Positions 45,924 through 57,200 of a stretch of DNA of 64,000 bases are shown piece after piece. Numbering within the stretch: position 1 is the stretch's first letter; every line of letters begins with the position of its first letter. The stretch comes from Comamonas odontotermitis (lineage in GTDB: Bacteria; Pseudomonadota; Gammaproteobacteria; Burkholderiales; Burkholderiaceae_C): assembly GCF_020080045.1 (NCBI RefSeq), contig NZ_CP083451.1, positions 3,831,001 to 3,895,000 on the forward strand. The letters run 5' to 3'. Made by a program: the position numbers and the translations under genes. The notes beneath the pieces are model-generated. The model was not told where the DNA came from. It made no database searches and saw nothing but the letters and a program-made list of their open reading frames with translations.

Positions 45924-46544
45924 ATGCAAGACCGACTTCTTTGTGCCGCTGATACTGCGCTCCGTACCCTGTTTGCAACACCTCGCGCCAGCCAGCCCTC
46001 GCCGGCTTCGGGCATCGAGGAGGCCGATCTGAGTGAGGCAGAGAAAAAGCTCTCTGGCGCCTATATGCGCGTGAACCATGTCGGAGAGGTCTGCGCCCAG
46101 GCGCTCTATACGGCTCAGGCCATGGTGACCAAGGATGAACGCCTGCGCGAACACCTGCTAGAAGCGGCACAAGAAGAGATGGACCACCTGGCTTGGACCC
46201 ATCAGCGCCTTCAGGCTCTTGGCGAACGCCCCAGCATTCTGAATCCCCTGTGGTTTGCTGGCGCGTTTCTGATCGGAACCGTGGCAGCCAAGGTGAGTGA
46301 CCGCGCCAGCCTGGGTTTTGTGGAAGAAACCGAAAACCAGGTGTCCGCTCACTTACAGTCCCACATCGATCGCCTGCCGCCACAGGATGCCGCGTCGCTC
46401 GCCGTGGTTGCACAGATGAAGGATGACGAAGAGCGCCACGCAGCCGCCGCAGTGGACGCCGGAGCGGTGCCCGTTCCCCCTCCTGCCAAGGCTTTGATGC
46501 AAGTGGCCGCCAAGGTGATGACGACCACCGCGCACTATATCTAG
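45924..46544 (+). CDS. coq7: 2-polyprenyl-3-methyl-6-methoxy-1,4-benzoquinone monooxygenase (Coq7)
   Basis: A 206-residue di-iron membrane-associated hydroxylase for the C6/C5 step of ubiquinone synthesis. Iron ligands: E55 in [15 protein letters not shown]85xxH88 in EEMDHLAW, the EETENQ helix at about 134-139, and E169xxH172 in DDEERHA. The ATG at 45924 ([17 protein letters not shown]) is preferred to a TTG three codons earlier. Standing alone, divergent from the porin. Confidence 0.93.
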   Translation: MQDRLLCAADTALRTLFATPRASQPSPASGIEEADLSEAEKKLSGAYMRVNHVGEVCAQALYTAQAMVTKDERLREHLLEAAQEEMDHLAWTHQRLQALGERPSILNPLWFAGAFLIGTVAAKVSDRASLGFVEETENQVSAHLQSHIDRLPPQDAASLAVVAQMKDDEERHAAAAVDAGAVPVPPPAKALMQVAAKVMTTTAHYI

Positions 46545-46682
46545 TGCATTTTTTATAGACCTTGCGCCTGCTGCACCTGAGACAGGTTGGCCCCGCCATC
46601 CTGCGGCGATCCAATTCCCTGATCGCCACGGAGCGTCAATGAAACGGATTCGCCGGGCAGTACCCCCGGCAACTCTGTAATT

Positions 46683-46722
46683 TTTGATAGCTGCCCACGC
46701 TTGCCAGTCAAGCGCCAGAGAT
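46683..46722. repeat. copy of a short intergenic repeat (Comamonadaceae type)
   Basis: GATAGCTGCC, then CGCTTG paired with CAAGCG around a 5-base loop, then CCAGAG. This small hairpin with an ATAGCTG start is a common intergenic sequence in comamonads. It lies between coq7 and the OsmC gene. Confidence 0.5.
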
Positions 46723-46736
46723 CTTTTTCGCCCCGA

Positions 46737-47186
46737 TCAGGCTTCCACCAGATCAAAACCGGTCGTGATCTCGGCGGTCTTGCTCAGCATGATGCTGGCC
46801 GAGCAGTATTTTTCGTGGCTCATGGCAATGGCTCGCTCCACCGCTGCAGGCGGTATGCCCTTGCCCGTCACCGTGAACTGCATGTGGATCTTGGTGAAGA
46901 CCTTGGGCTCGGTGTCTGCTCGTTCCGCTTTCAAGGCGACGGTGCAGTTCTTCACATCATGGCGGCCACGCTTCAAGATCAGGACCACGTCGTAAGCCGT
47001 GCAACCGCCCGTACCCGCAAGCAGCAACTCCATGGGCCGCGCCGCCAGGTTTTGACCACCATTGGCTGGATTGTTCGCATCTGGCGCACCGTCCATGGCC
47101 ACCACATGGCCACTGCCGGTTTCGGCGACAAAACCCATTCCTGATCGCGCACCGCTTGCGCCTGTCCAGGTGACTGTGCATTCCAT
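46737..47186 (-). CDS. OsmC family protein (organic hydroperoxide/peroxide-reducing fold)
   Basis: A 149-residue protein with the two OsmC/Ohr redox cysteines, C62 in GTGGCTAYDVV and C128 in HEKYCSASIML. Length and motifs match the YhfA-like OsmC branch. GGAGAG lies just upstream of the ATG at 47186; longer frames lack a site. It probably reduces peroxides or stores reactive sulfur; a sulfur-related role is also known in the family. It is convergent with coq7 across the repeat at 46683. Confidence 0.9.
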   Translation of the reverse strand: MECTVTWTGASGARSGMGFVAETGSGHVVAMDGAPDANNPANGGQNLAARPMELLLAGTGGCTAYDVVLILKRGRHDVKNCTVALKAERADTEPKVFTKIHMQFTVTGKGIPPAAVERAIAMSHEKYCSASIMLSKTAEITTGFDLVEA

Positions 47187-47336
47187 TGCATCTCTCCAAA
47201 ATTCAACGGCTGCCAGTGTGACAGAAACGGCGCTGTCCACACCAACCATTGATGGCTATAGCCATGATTGTGAAAAAACATGAGCCGTCGGCATAATTTT
47301 GCTGCATTGCAACAGAATCACCGCTATACTTGGTTC
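47187..47336. other. intergenic region with a possible sRNA promoter
   Basis: Part of a 557-base gap before ilvA. A TATACT -10-like box lies at 47325-47330, with only a weak -35 match (CTGCAT at 47302-47307). No gene found. Confidence 0.4.
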
Positions 47337-47450
47337 ATCTGCTCTTCGCAGTCTTCGCCCCGCAAGGGCTGACGAATGTAGCATGCTGGTTGTCTCCTCC
47401 ACCTCTCAATGGTGGTTTCAAGCCCCTGATGCATATCAGGGGCTTTTTTT
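47337..47450 (+). ncRNA. candidate small structured RNA (unidentified family)
   Basis: About 114 bases with a terminator at the 3' end and a TATACT box just upstream. The predicted hairpins are CTGC/GCAG at 47339-47351, GCCC/GGGC at 47357-47369, CCACC/GGTGG at 47399-47415, and the terminator stem at 47420-47445. A CTCCTCC motif at 47394-47400, complementary to a Shine-Dalgarno sequence, lies partly single-stranded before the third hairpin. No convincing short reading frame. I do not recognise the family; it may be an ilvA leader or an independent trans-acting RNA. The terminator stops 293 bases before the ilvA start. Confidence 0.5.
47420..47450 (+). terminator. strong intrinsic terminator upstream of ilvA
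   Basis: AAGCCCCTGAT pairs perfectly with ATCAGGGGCTT over 11 bases with a GCAT loop and is followed by seven T. It is not preceded by a coding gene on that strand for several hundred bases, so it belongs to an RNA. Confidence 0.93.
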
Positions 47451-47743
47451 ATCCTTGTACCCAAGCACACGGCCGCCTCCACTCAATCGCCCGCGATCCC
47501 AGCAACGATCCCAGGCCAGCCGAACAGCCCACGCGGCGACAAATCTGCCGCCGTGCCGCTGTATGGTGCGCCAGCGGTTATAGTGCAGCGATCCCTATTG
47601 ATGCGCTGATTGTCCACCGGCACTCTCCAGGCAGCCACAAGCGACGCCTCGGGTCAGCGCATCGGCAGACACCCTTTGTCTGCACCCGGCCGATCCCTTT
47701 GCCTGTCTGTCCTGTTGCCCATTTCCCCAAGCGTGCATTTCCT
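47451..47743. other. intergenic region before ilvA
   Basis: About 290 GC-rich bases between the RNA terminator and ilvA. It presumably holds the ilvA promoter; no clear boxes, no supported reading frame. Confidence 0.4.
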
Positions 47744-49318
<1,575 letters not shown>

Positions 49319-49383
49319 GATCGGCATCCAGCGCACATATACAGGTCGTTGGATGCTATTTTTGGCATAGCAAAAACAGCACC

Positions 49384-50196
49384 ATGCAAGCCCTTCGCCA
49401 TTTTTTGCTGGCCGTACAGTTCTTCACCCGCATCCCTATCACAGGCCGCCTGGCGAACTGGGTGGGCTACAGCCCCGAAATGCTGCGCGCCAGCGCAGGG
49501 CATTTTCCCGGTGTAGGCTGGATCGTGGGCTTGGTGGCAGCGGGCATCCTGGCCGCCTTTGACCAGTTGCTGCCTGCTGGCAACACCTACAGCTCCCTGG
49601 TTGCCGCCATTTTCAGCACCCTGGCGACCGTGCTGCTGACCGGCTGCTTCCATGAAGATGGCCTGACTGATGTGGTAGACGGCCTGGGCGGCAGCCATGA
49701 TCGCGAGCGCGCGCTGGACATCATGAAAGACTCGCGCATTGGTGCCTATGGCGCCATGGCCATGTTGCTGGCTGTACTGAGCAAAGTGGCGCTGCTGGCC
49801 TTGCTGACCAGCCACCGCCTGAGCCTTGCAATGGCCGCGCTCATCGGCGCCCACGTCATTGCACGGCTGTGGCCCATGCTGGTAGTCCGCAGCCTGCCGC
49901 ATGTAGGCGACACCGCCAAATCCAAAAGCAAGCCGCTGGCCGAATTCATCACCCGCAAGGGTCTGGTGAGTTGCATGCTGTGGGCGCTGCCTTCTGCAGT
50001 GCTGGTTGCCTGGTGGCAAGGCCTGCCCGCCCTGCTACCTGCATTGGCTTTGAGCGCCGCCGCCGCGCTATGGATGCGCCAGTGGTTCCATCGCCGCCTG
50101 CAAGGCTTTACCGGCGATGGGTTGGGAGCGATCGAGCAGGTGAGCGAGATTGGCTTTTATCTCGGGGTTGCGCTCTCGATTCGGCCTTCTTTCTAG
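49384..50196 (+). CDS. cobS: adenosylcobinamide-GDP ribazoletransferase (cobalamin synthase)
   Basis: A 270-residue inner-membrane enzyme joining adenosylcobinamide-GDP with alpha-ribazole in the last steps of cobalamin synthesis. N-terminal LLAVQFFTRIPI, then FPGVGWIVGLVAAG, the acidic motif TGCFHEDGLTDVVDGLGG and the SRIGAYGAMAMLLAV segment are characteristic. Several membrane helices. The other cobalamin gene in sight, a CobC-like phosphatase, lies 8.4 kb downstream on the same strand, beyond the pilin cluster. Confidence 0.95.
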   Translation: MQALRHFLLAVQFFTRIPITGRLANWVGYSPEMLRASAGHFPGVGWIVGLVAAGILAAFDQLLPAGNTYSSLVAAIFSTLATVLLTGCFHEDGLTDVVDGLGGSHDRERALDIMKDSRIGAYGAMAMLLAVLSKVALLALLTSHRLSLAMAALIGAHVIARLWPMLVVRSLPHVGDTAKSKSKPLAEFITRKGLVSCMLWALPSAVLVAWWQGLPALLPALALSAAAALWMRQWFHRRLQGFTGDGLGAIEQVSEIGFYLGVALSIRPSF

Positions 50197-50210
50197 TACT
50201 AAGCCTCTGC

Positions 50211-50258
50211 TCCAATGACAAAGGCCAAGCGGCAATGCGCTTGGCCTTTGTCATTGGA
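50211..50258. terminator. long perfect hairpin after cobS
   Basis: A perfect 21-base-pair inverted repeat with a six-base GCAATG loop, starting 14 bases after the cobS stop. The inner part AAAGGCCAAGCG/CGCTTGGCCTTT is typical of a bidirectional terminator, though no long T run follows. It may also act as a transcript stabiliser. Confidence 0.7.
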
Positions 50259-50274
50259 ACATACATGCGCACCG

Positions 50275-50469
50275 TCAATCTACCGGATTCACCTCCCGCC
50301 AATTGATCAGTTTTACCGCACGGCCAGTAGCGGATTTCAGCTTGAGTTGAACCACATTGCCTGCAGCGTCTCCAGCCAGCCCGGTGGTCTCGCCATCTTT
50401 GCTGATGACCGTATTGTCCGTTGGTATAGCGCTAAAACGGCGTTGATGCACTACACAGAGACTTCCCAT
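50275..50469 (-). CDS. small hypothetical protein
   Basis: A 64-codon frame from an ATG at 50469. It could begin earlier: in-frame sequence before it (KRKPSALAFMGSLCVV) resembles a signal peptide, but no start codon is seen. The rest (SKDGETTGLAGDAAGNVVQLKLK) looks like a soluble exported domain. No ribosome site and no recognised family. It lies between the cobS hairpin and the pilin cluster and may be a fragment. Confidence 0.3.
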   Translation of the reverse strand: MGSLCVVHQRRFSAIPTDNTVISKDGETTGLAGDAAGNVVQLKLKSATGRAVKLINWREVNPVD

Positions 50470-50851
50470 AAAAGCAAGCGCTGATGGTTTTCTTTTTGAT
50501 AGACCTGAGTGCCGTGGTGTTCAAGAGGCGTAAAACGAAGAACAGACTGCACATTACAGACAGGGTTGTGCACCTGGATCGTCTTGGCAGACAGGTCAGT
50601 CAAAAGTTAATGATCAGCGCTTGCATTGACGGGAAATCCCTGTATAGCAACAAAGCCGCGTGAATGGTTCCGAGAAGCGTGCGCAGGAGACCAGGTCCGG
50701 CACCCTGCGCTTGCACGAGCTCAAGAAACCCCTTTTCTTGATTGTCAATAGCTATTACTGAAAAATTTCCAATAGATCCGTCTATCTAGGTGGAACGACC
50801 ATTCGTCGTGTTTCAAAACGCCCCCATTGATACATCAATATTATTGAAATC
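50470..50851. other. AT-rich intergenic region before the pilin cluster
   Basis: About 380 bases without a supportable gene. The last 100 bases before fimT are markedly AT-rich (for example around 50745-50790 and 50830-50850) and probably hold the promoter. No terminator or known element recognised. Confidence 0.45.
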
Positions 50852-51388
50852 ATGAGTCGGATCCATCATCTCTATCAATCACATCATCACAAAGGCTCCG
50901 AAGGCTTTACCGCCATTGAGTTGTTGGTGGTCATCAGCATTATTGCCGTATTGGCTTCATTAGCAGGGCCAAGCTTTAGTGGCTTGATTGAGCGCTGGCG
51001 TGTGCGCTCTGCAGTCGAAGACCTGCAATCCGTGTTGTATTACGCACGCGCCGAAGCGATCAAGCGCGGCGGTAACGTAACGCTTGAACCAGCGTCGGGT
51101 GGATGGACCAGTGGCTGGGAGGTCAAAAACGGCGGCACTACGTTACAGACATCTCCTGCACCTACCCGCGTGGATATTCGTTTAGCTGATAGCAGCGACG
51201 CAAATGTCAGCGGCAGCATTGGCGCGGATCAATGGGGGCAGCTTGCCAGTACGGCCGGCAGTGGACAGGTGTTTGTCTTTCGGCTCACGCCTGCAGGGGC
51301 CAGCGCTAGCAGTCCAGCTGCTACCAGTTTATGTGTCTATCCCGCGGGCAGCATCCGGCGCCTTGGCGATGGAAGTGGTGCGTGCTGA
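50852..51388 (+). CDS. fimT: minor pseudopilin FimT/GspH family
   Basis: A 178-residue prepilin. The type IV prepilin cleavage motif is G-FTAIELLVVISIIAVLASLA at residues 18-38, giving a leader of about 18 residues. The rest is the GspH/FimT globular domain (RWRVRSAVEDLQSVLYYARAEAIKRGGNVTL). First gene of a cluster whose products prime the type IV pilus tip. AT-richer codon use than its surroundings. Confidence 0.9.
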   Translation: MSRIHHLYQSHHHKGSEGFTAIELLVVISIIAVLASLAGPSFSGLIERWRVRSAVEDLQSVLYYARAEAIKRGGNVTLEPASGGWTSGWEVKNGGTTLQTSPAPTRVDIRLADSSDANVSGSIGADQWGQLASTAGSGQVFVFRLTPAGASASSPAATSLCVYPAGSIRRLGDGSGAC

Positions 51389-51526
51389 AGAGCACTCTAC
51401 GCCGCCTAAGCACCTAGTCCTCTTATGTGTATCTCCTTATTTCGTCGTTCCGTCCCCCCCTGGTGGGGCAGAGAGGCTTTGAGAGTCCCCGAAATCACGA
51501 GTCCAAGTTATCCCCAAAGACACCCC

Positions 51527-52213
51527 ATGCCGCAACAATTGAACTCCGCATCGAAGGCTTTGACTATCTCGTCTGCGCAGACTCGTGCATATCGCGCTAG
51601 TGGCCAACATGGCATTACCTTGATTGAATCGCTCATTGCCATTTTGGTAGCCGCACTTGGCATTCTTGGCATCATCGGCGTGCAATTGCGTACCCTCGCC
51701 GACACGCAAACGACGGTACGGCGTGAACAAGCTATTCGGCTGATTGAAGATTTCAGCGAGCGCATGAAAATCAGTCCCAATGCCCTGGTCAACATGGGAA
51801 GTTATACCAGTGGGTGGTCGACCTCCCTGCCAACTCCAGATGCTGGTACGAGCTGCACAACCGGCACCTGTACACCTGCCCAGCTTGCTGCCTATGACCT
51901 GGCGGAATGGAAGCAGCTCGTGCAGGCCAGCCTTCCCATGGGTGACGCCAACGTCTTTCAAGCGACAGGAGAAACGGTTGCAGCCAACCGCCGCCAGCTT
52001 GGAATCATGATTCGCTGGCGAGAAAACGAAAAAAATCAAGACGCCGACTATCTTTCAAATCTTCAAATCAGTGCGGCCGCTAACGGCAGTGGCGGTACAG
52101 CCGTCACCTGTGATACCGGCTACACCTGCCATCTGCAATATATCCCCGTCAGTGCTCGATGCGCTCCATATAACGGCACTGCTACCACTCGGTATTTCTG
52201 CCCTGGAAATTAA
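51527..52213 (+). CDS. pilV: type IV pilus minor pilin PilV
   Basis: A 228-residue prepilin. The cleavage site lies in GQHG-ITLIESLIAILVAALGILGI at about 26-50, with an isoleucine at the first mature position and E5 conserved. LRTLADTQTTVRREQAIRLIEDFSERM is the PilV block. The ATG at 51527 is chosen because the longer open frame (51425) runs through a hairpin-like region; no strong ribosome site is seen either way. Confidence 0.88.
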   Translation: MPQQLNSASKALTISSAQTRAYRASGQHGITLIESLIAILVAALGILGIIGVQLRTLADTQTTVRREQAIRLIEDFSERMKISPNALVNMGSYTSGWSTSLPTPDAGTSCTTGTCTPAQLAAYDLAEWKQLVQASLPMGDANVFQATGETVAANRRQLGIMIRWRENEKNQDADYLSNLQISAAANGSGGTAVTCDTGYTCHLQYIPVSARCAPYNGTATTRYFCPGN

Positions 52214-52234
52214 ATCTTAGCAATGGAAAGCAAT

Positions 52235-53248
52235 ATGAAAAAAGAACTGGCTGCCTGCGCTTACGGTTTTGGCGTACAAAGACAAACAAATATAGAAAAT
52301 CTGCAGAGTCATTATCTGAGGTCGCGTCAGCACGGCTTCACCCTGGTTGAGCTCATGGTCGGTATCGCCATCGGCCTGCTCGTTGTTGCCGTAGCTGGAG
52401 GGGCATTAATGGTATCGCGAGGTGTGTCTGGCACGGTCAGTGATGCCAGCACTCTGCAACAACAAGCCAGTTATGCCTTTCGTGTCATCGGGCAACAATT
52501 GCGCCAGTCTGGATCACTTTATCTCAATCTAGATCCCAATAGCGTGGGCAACGCGACTTCTGCAACAGAGGCCTCCGCTACCCCCTATGCCCTGCCTGTT
52601 GCGATCGAAACAAAGAAGGCAGGGGCCGACAATAGTTTTGACCCCCGTCAGATTTCTAATAGCCTCACTGGCACCAATAGTACGGTCACCGCTGGCTATC
52701 GCCGCTACAAAGAAGACTCTTATCAGCCAACTGCCGCAACACCTGCCATGCAATCCCAATCGCGTGATTGCATGGGTGGGCCCACTGATGACACGGCGAA
52801 TGATGGGTACGCTCGCCTGCAAAGCACATTTAGTCTGGCCTCAGATGGCACTCTTCGCTGCACTGGCACAACCAGCACTACCGCGCAACCAATTATTCGA
52901 AACGTTGCCAATTTCCGCTTGCGATACCTTGTTCTTAGTGGTGGGGGCACCAGTAACCCCGCTGTCAGATACGTGGATGCGGGTGCTACTGGTTCTGGCA
53001 TCTCTAACTGGGCGCAGGTGACGGGTGTAGAGGTTTGTCTGGTGCTGTTTGGAAATGAACGTATGGACATTCCCACAGGCACCAAATATACCGATTGCGA
53101 CGGCGCCACTACCGTTGATATGTCCAGCGCTACAGCGACTGACATGTCAGGCAGTGCAATAGGCACAGCGCGCGCTGGGCGCATGCACATGGTGTTTCGA
53201 AATATCTACCAACTGCGTAGCCAGGGGCTGATTGGCAGCGTGCTGTAA
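52235..53248 (+). CDS. pilW: type IV pilus minor pilin PilW
   Basis: A 337-residue prepilin. Prepilin motif G-FTLVELMVGIAIGLLVVAVAGG. The mature domain includes the PilW signature region (SGTVSDASTLQQQASYAFRVIGQQLRQSGS). The leader before the cleavage site is long, about 33 residues from ATG 52235 (37 from 52223). GGAAAG just before 52235 favours that start. It follows pilV by 20 bases. Confidence 0.88.
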   Translation: MKKELAACAYGFGVQRQTNIENLQSHYLRSRQHGFTLVELMVGIAIGLLVVAVAGGALMVSRGVSGTVSDASTLQQQASYAFRVIGQQLRQSGSLYLNLDPNSVGNATSATEASATPYALPVAIETKKAGADNSFDPRQISNSLTGTNSTVTAGYRRYKEDSYQPTAATPAMQSQSRDCMGGPTDDTANDGYARLQSTFSLASDGTLRCTGTTSTTAQPIIRNVANFRLRYLVLSGGGTSNPAVRYVDAGATGSGISNWAQVTGVEVCLVLFGNERMDIPTGTKYTDCDGATTVDMSSATATDMSGSAIGTARAGRMHMVFRNIYQLRSQGLIGSVL

Positions 53249-53277
53249 GCCCAAAAATACCGCGCAAAGCAATAATC

Positions 53278-54090
53278 ATGATTGAAAATCGTTTCTTTTA
53301 TTTTTCTCCTGGTCGAGGCAATCAGCGCGGCATAGCGCTGTTTGTTGTTATTGTTTTCGTGATGTTATCCATGCTGCTGGCATTATGGGCATCACGCACA
53401 TCGCTGTTTAGCGAAATGATAGTAGGCAATGATGCAGATTATCAGAGAGCGTTTGAAGCCGCCCAGGCTTTAATGCAAGACGCAGAGTTAGATATACGGG
53501 GTGAAAATGCGAATGGTACTGTATGTACGCCCGACACGGGCGATAGTAAAGTCTGCCGTCGCAGCAGCGTGCCCCAAATTCCGCTAACAGAGGCAGAAGT
53601 TGCCCCGCTGTTGTCGGAGCTTGCGAATAAAACCTACCAGTGCAGTCATGGCCTATGCGTCAAACATACCAAAAAACAGGACTTCTGGAACATTCCCAGT
53701 AGTGTTACCAGTCAGGGTTTTAATCTCGCTCAGATGACAGGTACCAATACGAGCGACGGCAGTCCCGTTGGTGCACGTTACGGTATGTATACCGGCGCGC
53801 AGCTTGGTAGCAGTGGTAATGCCAATCCTATTTTGGCTGATCGCAGCAGCGCTACCAGCGGTGGATGGTATTGGATCGAAGTGCTCAAGTACGACGAAAG
53901 CAGCAGGACATCCGGTCTGATTGTGGCGCAAAGTGCAGGCGTCAGCACTGCCAATAACAGCTATCTGTCTGCCAACTTGGTTCCTAACGTTATGTACCGC
54001 ATCACTGCCCTGGCCTATGGCCGAAAAGCAGGCATGCCGCCTGTCGTAATCCAAGAAACCTATGTGCGACAAAAAACGAAAGACCTATAA
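53278..54090 (+). CDS. pilX: type IV pilus assembly protein PilX
   Basis: A 270-residue minor pilin with a PilX-type N-terminus: RGNQRGIALFVVIVFVMLSMLLALWASR, giving the hydrophobic helix of a prepilin with atypical cleavage site. The next part (EMIVGNDADYQRAFEAAQALMQDAELDI) is the PilX_N domain. It ends 121 bases before pilY1. Five of the cluster's six products are prepilin-like and the sixth is the tip adhesin. Confidence 0.87.
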   Translation: MIENRFFYFSPGRGNQRGIALFVVIVFVMLSMLLALWASRTSLFSEMIVGNDADYQRAFEAAQALMQDAELDIRGENANGTVCTPDTGDSKVCRRSSVPQIPLTEAEVAPLLSELANKTYQCSHGLCVKHTKKQDFWNIPSSVTSQGFNLAQMTGTNTSDGSPVGARYGMYTGAQLGSSGNANPILADRSSATSGGWYWIEVLKYDESSRTSGLIVAQSAGVSTANNSYLSANLVPNVMYRITALAYGRKAGMPPVVIQETYVRQKTKDL

Positions 54091-54211
54091 AGAGAATCCA
54101 TAGGACGCCCCTGCTGCAAAAGCTGCCAAAACACGGACCGCATACATTAATTTTTTATTCGCTGCAGCCTCGCTCTATTAATAAATAATTGATCTAAGAG
54201 AGGAATACTTC

Positions 54212-57200
54212 ATGTCTATCGATCTCCCCCAAAAAAGACGTTTCAGAAAAAATGTGCTGGCCCTGGCTGTTAGCGCCGCCTTGGCCCCTCACGCAGGTTG
54301 GGCCATTGACATTGCGACTGCACCGCCGGGCACCAAGCAGCCATATGTGGCGCCGAATGTGATTCTGTCATTGGATGATTCTGGCAGTATGGAATCCAAG
54401 GACATGGCTAATGGTACAAAAACTCGCACCCAGGTACTGAAAGAAGCCTTATCCGCCGTATTTAACGACATGACGTTGCTGCCTGATGGAAAAATCCGCT
54501 TTGCATGGCAGTCCATGAATAGACACGGCGGTCCGACTTCTGAGGCATTGCTGGGCACGGCAGCAGCCGCGGCAAATATATCGCCCATTACGACCAATAA
54601 CATTAACTTTATGCGTCCATTGCAGGGAGACCATAGAGCTAATTTTCTTAACTACGTCACTGCTTACACATCTCCCGGCGGCACACCAACGCACCCAATG
54701 ATGCAGCGTGCGGATGAGTATATGCGTGGAGCCATGAACCGAAATGGTCCCTGGGCGACAACCCCTGGCCAAGGCAACGGTGAATACTTGGCTTGCCGCC
54801 GAAATTACCACATTCTGTTCACTGACGGTGGCTGGAACGCAAGTTATGTAGCGACTTCGCCTGTTAATTACGATGGTACAAGCCGGACCTTGGCAGATGG
54901 TATTTTCTATGATCCTACTTCTGTCAATACCCGTGTGTACAAGGATATGGATCCGATGACAACGATTGCGGATTGGGCCTTTAGAAGCTGGGCGACGCCG
55001 TTGCAGAATCCTACCAATCCACTATTTGGGGGAACTACCGTACAGCCTTCCAATAAATATACAAGTGCACCGGCATCAGAGACATTCACCAACAGGGTCA
55101 CCCATACAACTGCGACGATACCTAAGTATTGGAATCCGCGCTATGACCCGGCCACCTGGCCACATATGCAAACCTATACCATTGGCTTTACTGCCAATGC
55201 AATTCCTCTTTATAACTTTGCTTCTGACGATGTATCGGTTGCGAAAGTGAGCAATGTCACTGCTCCTTCGGCCACACTGCCATATGGGTTTGACGGCAGC
55301 TTTGCGGACTATGCGAACGGCACTTATGTTTGGCGCGCCTCCGGCAACACCATGAGTGACAGCCGAACTACAAAAGTCGATCGGGGCCACGACATGTGGC
55401 ATGCCGCGCTTAATGGCAGAGGTGGCTTTTATGCGGTCACTCAGGCTAATGACTTGAAAAAGGCTTTTGAGGACATTATCGACAAAATCAATACTGCCAA
55501 CGAAGCTCAAACTACCGCTACCGCCGCCAGCGGTACCAGTGCGGCTCGCATAGACGTTGGTACCTTTACCGCCCGCTATGAGCCCCAAAAGGCTTGGAAG
55601 GGCTCTGTTTCATCCGCAACAGTTAACAAGGACGGCACTGCCACGGCCGGCTGGAGCGGCAAGACCACTGCCGATTTGCTTGATGCCATGGCGCCAACCA
55701 GTCGTGTCATTTTGAGCTGGAGTGATAAATGGACGACTGGCACAAATGTGAATAATGTGGCCTCTCTGTCCTTCAATAAAGGGGGCGTTCCTTTCAAGTG
55801 GGCTAGTGATGAGAGCAATCTGAGTACGCCGCAAAAGGCTAAGCTGGGCTTGGATACAGCCACACCCGTCGCTACCAGTGGACAAGACATTCTCGAATAC
55901 ATTCGCGGTGTACGCAGCAATGAGGCGACAACGGGCCCATTCCGAACACGGCAAAGTGCTCAGGGCGACATCGTCAATTCCGGCATTTGGTACACGGGCG
56001 CCCCCGCTCAAAGCTATGCATTACAAGGGTATGACAGCTTTGTGCGTGCACAAAAAAGCCGCACCCCGATGATTTATGTGGGTGGCAACGATGGGATGTT
56101 GCATGGCTTTTCTGCCACTGATGGCACCGAGAAAATTGCTTATGTACCCAATGGCGTGCTGTCAAAGCTCAAAGATTTGGCAGATCCCAATTATTCCCAT
56201 AAGTACTATGTAGATGGCTCGCCGATGACAGGCGATGTGGAGTTGGGCGGAGTGGTTGCACCAGTTGGCGGAACCAGTTACTACCAGACAGACTGGCGCA
56301 CCTTGCTGGTGGGGACACTAGGGTCGGGTGGTAGGGGTTATTTTGTGCTCGACGTGACCAATCCCGTTTCCGCCAGTAGTTCCATAGCGCCGGCTTTTGG
56401 CGATACGGCCGCCTTGGCTCAAAAGTTGGTACGGCTTGACCGGACACGAGGTCAAGCCGATACGCTTGATTGCACTACCGTTACTGATACTGCGCAAAAT
56501 TCCGCCTGTTTGAGAATGGCAAGTGAAGATGCAGATATTGGCCATATTACTGCCCAGCCCGTGCTGAACGAGACTGATCCATTGCAAACTACCCAGATCA
56601 CCCGCACAAATAATGGTCGCTGGGCGACGATACTGGGCAATGGCTACAACAGTTCAAACCAACGCCCAGTTTTGCTTGTGCAGTATCTCGATGGCGCACA
56701 GGAGCTGCTGCGTATTCCTGCGACCGCAGATACTGCGGGCAACGGTAATGCCAAGGACAATGGATTGTCAGCACCTCGCTTGGTCGACTTGAATGGCGAC
56801 GGTCGGGTGGATATCGCTTATGCGGGCGACAATCTTGGCAATTTATGGAAGTTTGATCTGACCAGCGAGACGGTGACAGCCAATGCTGATGGTGTTGTAA
56901 CTGCAGGCTGGGGTGTGGCATTTGGTGGCCAGCCACTGTTTACGGCGCTGGCTCCGGCAGCACTCAATGGGGCGCGTACTACAACACCATCCGACACTAA
57001 CCGGCAACCTATTACCGCACCGCCCACCGTACGCGCCAATGACCGGCAAACAGGTGGCGCTGTTCCCGGCACCACAAAAGCCTTGGGAGGCATGATGGTC
57101 GCATTTGGCACTGGCCGCAATATAGCGACTGACGATCCGATTGATAAAAAGGTGCAGACCTTATATGCAGTGCTCGACAATACGCGCTATACGATCGATC

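Noticed and set aside
47330..47743. Upstream in-frame extension of ilvA
   Set aside because: It would run through the RNA terminator, and the sequence before MPSKTAAALT shows no ilvA homology.
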